From Flavobacterium psychrophilum (GTDB lineage Bacteria; Bacteroidota; Bacteroidia; Flavobacteriales; Flavobacteriaceae), in contig CAMBOW010000096.1 in assembly GCA_945869365.1 (NCBI GenBank), positions 1 through 5,979 on the forward strand: a stretch of DNA of 5,979 nucleotides, written 5' to 3'. The notes beneath the pieces are model-generated. The model saw only the letters and a program-made list of their open reading frames with translations. It was not told where the DNA came from and ran no database searches. Shown piece after piece: positions 5,537-5,979 of the stretch. The translations under genes were made by a program, and so were the position numbers. Each line of letters starts with the position of its first letter. Within the stretch, counting starts at the first letter, position 1.

Positions 5537-5979
5537 ATGGAAACCAATTCAACAGAAGCCAATTATGCTCTACAATTCATTAACCAAACCCAGCGTTCGG
5601 TCTTTCTTACCGGAAAAGCAGGCACCGGAAAAACTACCTTATTACACCAAATTCGCAGCACGACTCACAAAAACACTGTAGTGGTTGCGCCCACCGGAAT
5701 TGCCGCCCTAAATGCTCAAGGAGTAACCATTCATTCCTTGTTTCAACTTCCTTTTCACGCCTTTATTCCCGATCAGCAGGCGCCCGAATTTAGCCCCGAA
5801 TTTAGATTCGAAACCAAATCTACCTTGGGTAAAATGGTGAAAATGAGTGGCCAAAAAAAAGCGCTTTTGCGCAACATGGAACTCTTGGTAATTGACGAAG
5901 TGAGCATGCTCCGCGCTGATTTATTGGACGCCATTGATTTTACACTGCAAACCATTCGTAAAAACAAAACTGCTTTTGG
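5537..5979 (+). CDS. PIF1-like helicase / AAA-family ATPase, N-terminal part (3' truncated)
   Basis: The frame from ATG 5537 stays open to the right edge, giving the first 147 residues (plus two bases of the next codon) of a longer protein. It carries Walker A GKAGTGKTT at residues 26-34 (Lys32), the motif Ia region VVVAPTGIAALNAQGVTIHSLFQLP at 48-72 and Walker B LLVIDEVSML at 116-125 (Asp120, Glu121). The 'APTGIAA..GVTIHS' plus 'DEVSM' combination is typical of PIF1/RecD-like superfamily 1B DNA helicases, which unwind DNA 5' to 3' and resolve structured DNA. Flavobacterial relatives are large proteins with further C-terminal domains that cannot be seen here. The start is preferred because it lies just before the first helix and follows the terminator by 35 bases. 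No promoter matching the Bacteroidota consensus is evident in that short gap. Confidence 0.92.
   Translation, partial: METNSTEANYALQFINQTQRSVFLTGKAGTGKTTLLHQIRSTTHKNTVVVAPTGIAALNAQGVTIHSLFQLPFHAFIPDQQAPEFSPEFRFETKSTLGKMVKMSGQKKALLRNMELLVIDEVSMLRADLLDAIDFTLQTIRKNKTAF
5782..5805 (+). repeat. 12-base tandem duplication inside the helicase gene
   Basis: Two adjacent 12-base units (5782-5793 and 5794-5805) differ at one base and share CCCGAATTTAG. They encode the repeated residues PEFSPEF (83-89) in the loop between motif Ia and Walker B. The insertion keeps the frame and lies in a part of the family that tolerates length variation, so it looks like a simple slippage duplication. Confidence 0.7.

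Noticed and set aside
5487..5681. Plus-strand 64-residue ORF at the terminator
   Set aside because: It starts inside the terminator hairpin and overlaps the helicase N-terminus, including Walker A, in another frame; no recognisable features.

Overview
The window is ordinary chromosomal DNA of a member of the Bacteroidota, most likely class Flavobacteriia. The evidence is the AT-leaning composition with A-rich leaders and no convincing Shine-Dalgarno sequences, a Bacteroidota-type -7 promoter element (TAnnTTTG), a DUF4175-like protein, and the gene order DUF4175 - ybeY - mnmG - SAM methyltransferase - OmpH/Skp-like, which I recall from flavobacterial genomes. Every gene is on the + strand.

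Layout: 2-964 is the C-terminal part of a large DUF4175-like envelope protein. ybeY (957-1376) overlaps its end by 8 bases. mnmG (1391-3262) follows after 14 bases. A small unrecognised lipoprotein gene (3283-3777, alternative start 3262) comes next, then a class I SAM-dependent methyltransferase gene (3774-4625) that overlaps it by 4 bases (ATGA). These five are tightly packed, with no terminator between them, so they probably form one transcription unit. A 250-base AT-rich gap (4626-4875) carries a promoter element for a separate gene encoding an OmpH/Skp-like lipoprotein (4876-5448). A strong intrinsic terminator (5469-5501) closes that gene. From 5537 to the right edge is the N-terminal part of a PIF1-like helicase/ATPase.

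Functionally, ybeY (rRNA processing and 70S ribosome quality control) and mnmG (wobble-uridine tRNA modification) form a translation pair. The DUF4175-like protein, the two lipoproteins and probably the methyltransferase are envelope or unassigned functions.

The most interesting structure is not a gene. Two copies of a ParB-binding parS-type 16-mer flank mnmG. One, at 1357-1372, is the exact reverse complement of the classical Bacillus subtilis spo0J parS site and is embedded in the last codons of ybeY. The other, at 3263-3278, matches at 15 of 16 positions and sits on the mnmG stop/lipoprotein start junction. This suggests that the region belongs to the origin-proximal chromosome segregation zone. 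I see no mobile element, CRISPR array, RNA gene or evidence of a novel multi-gene system.
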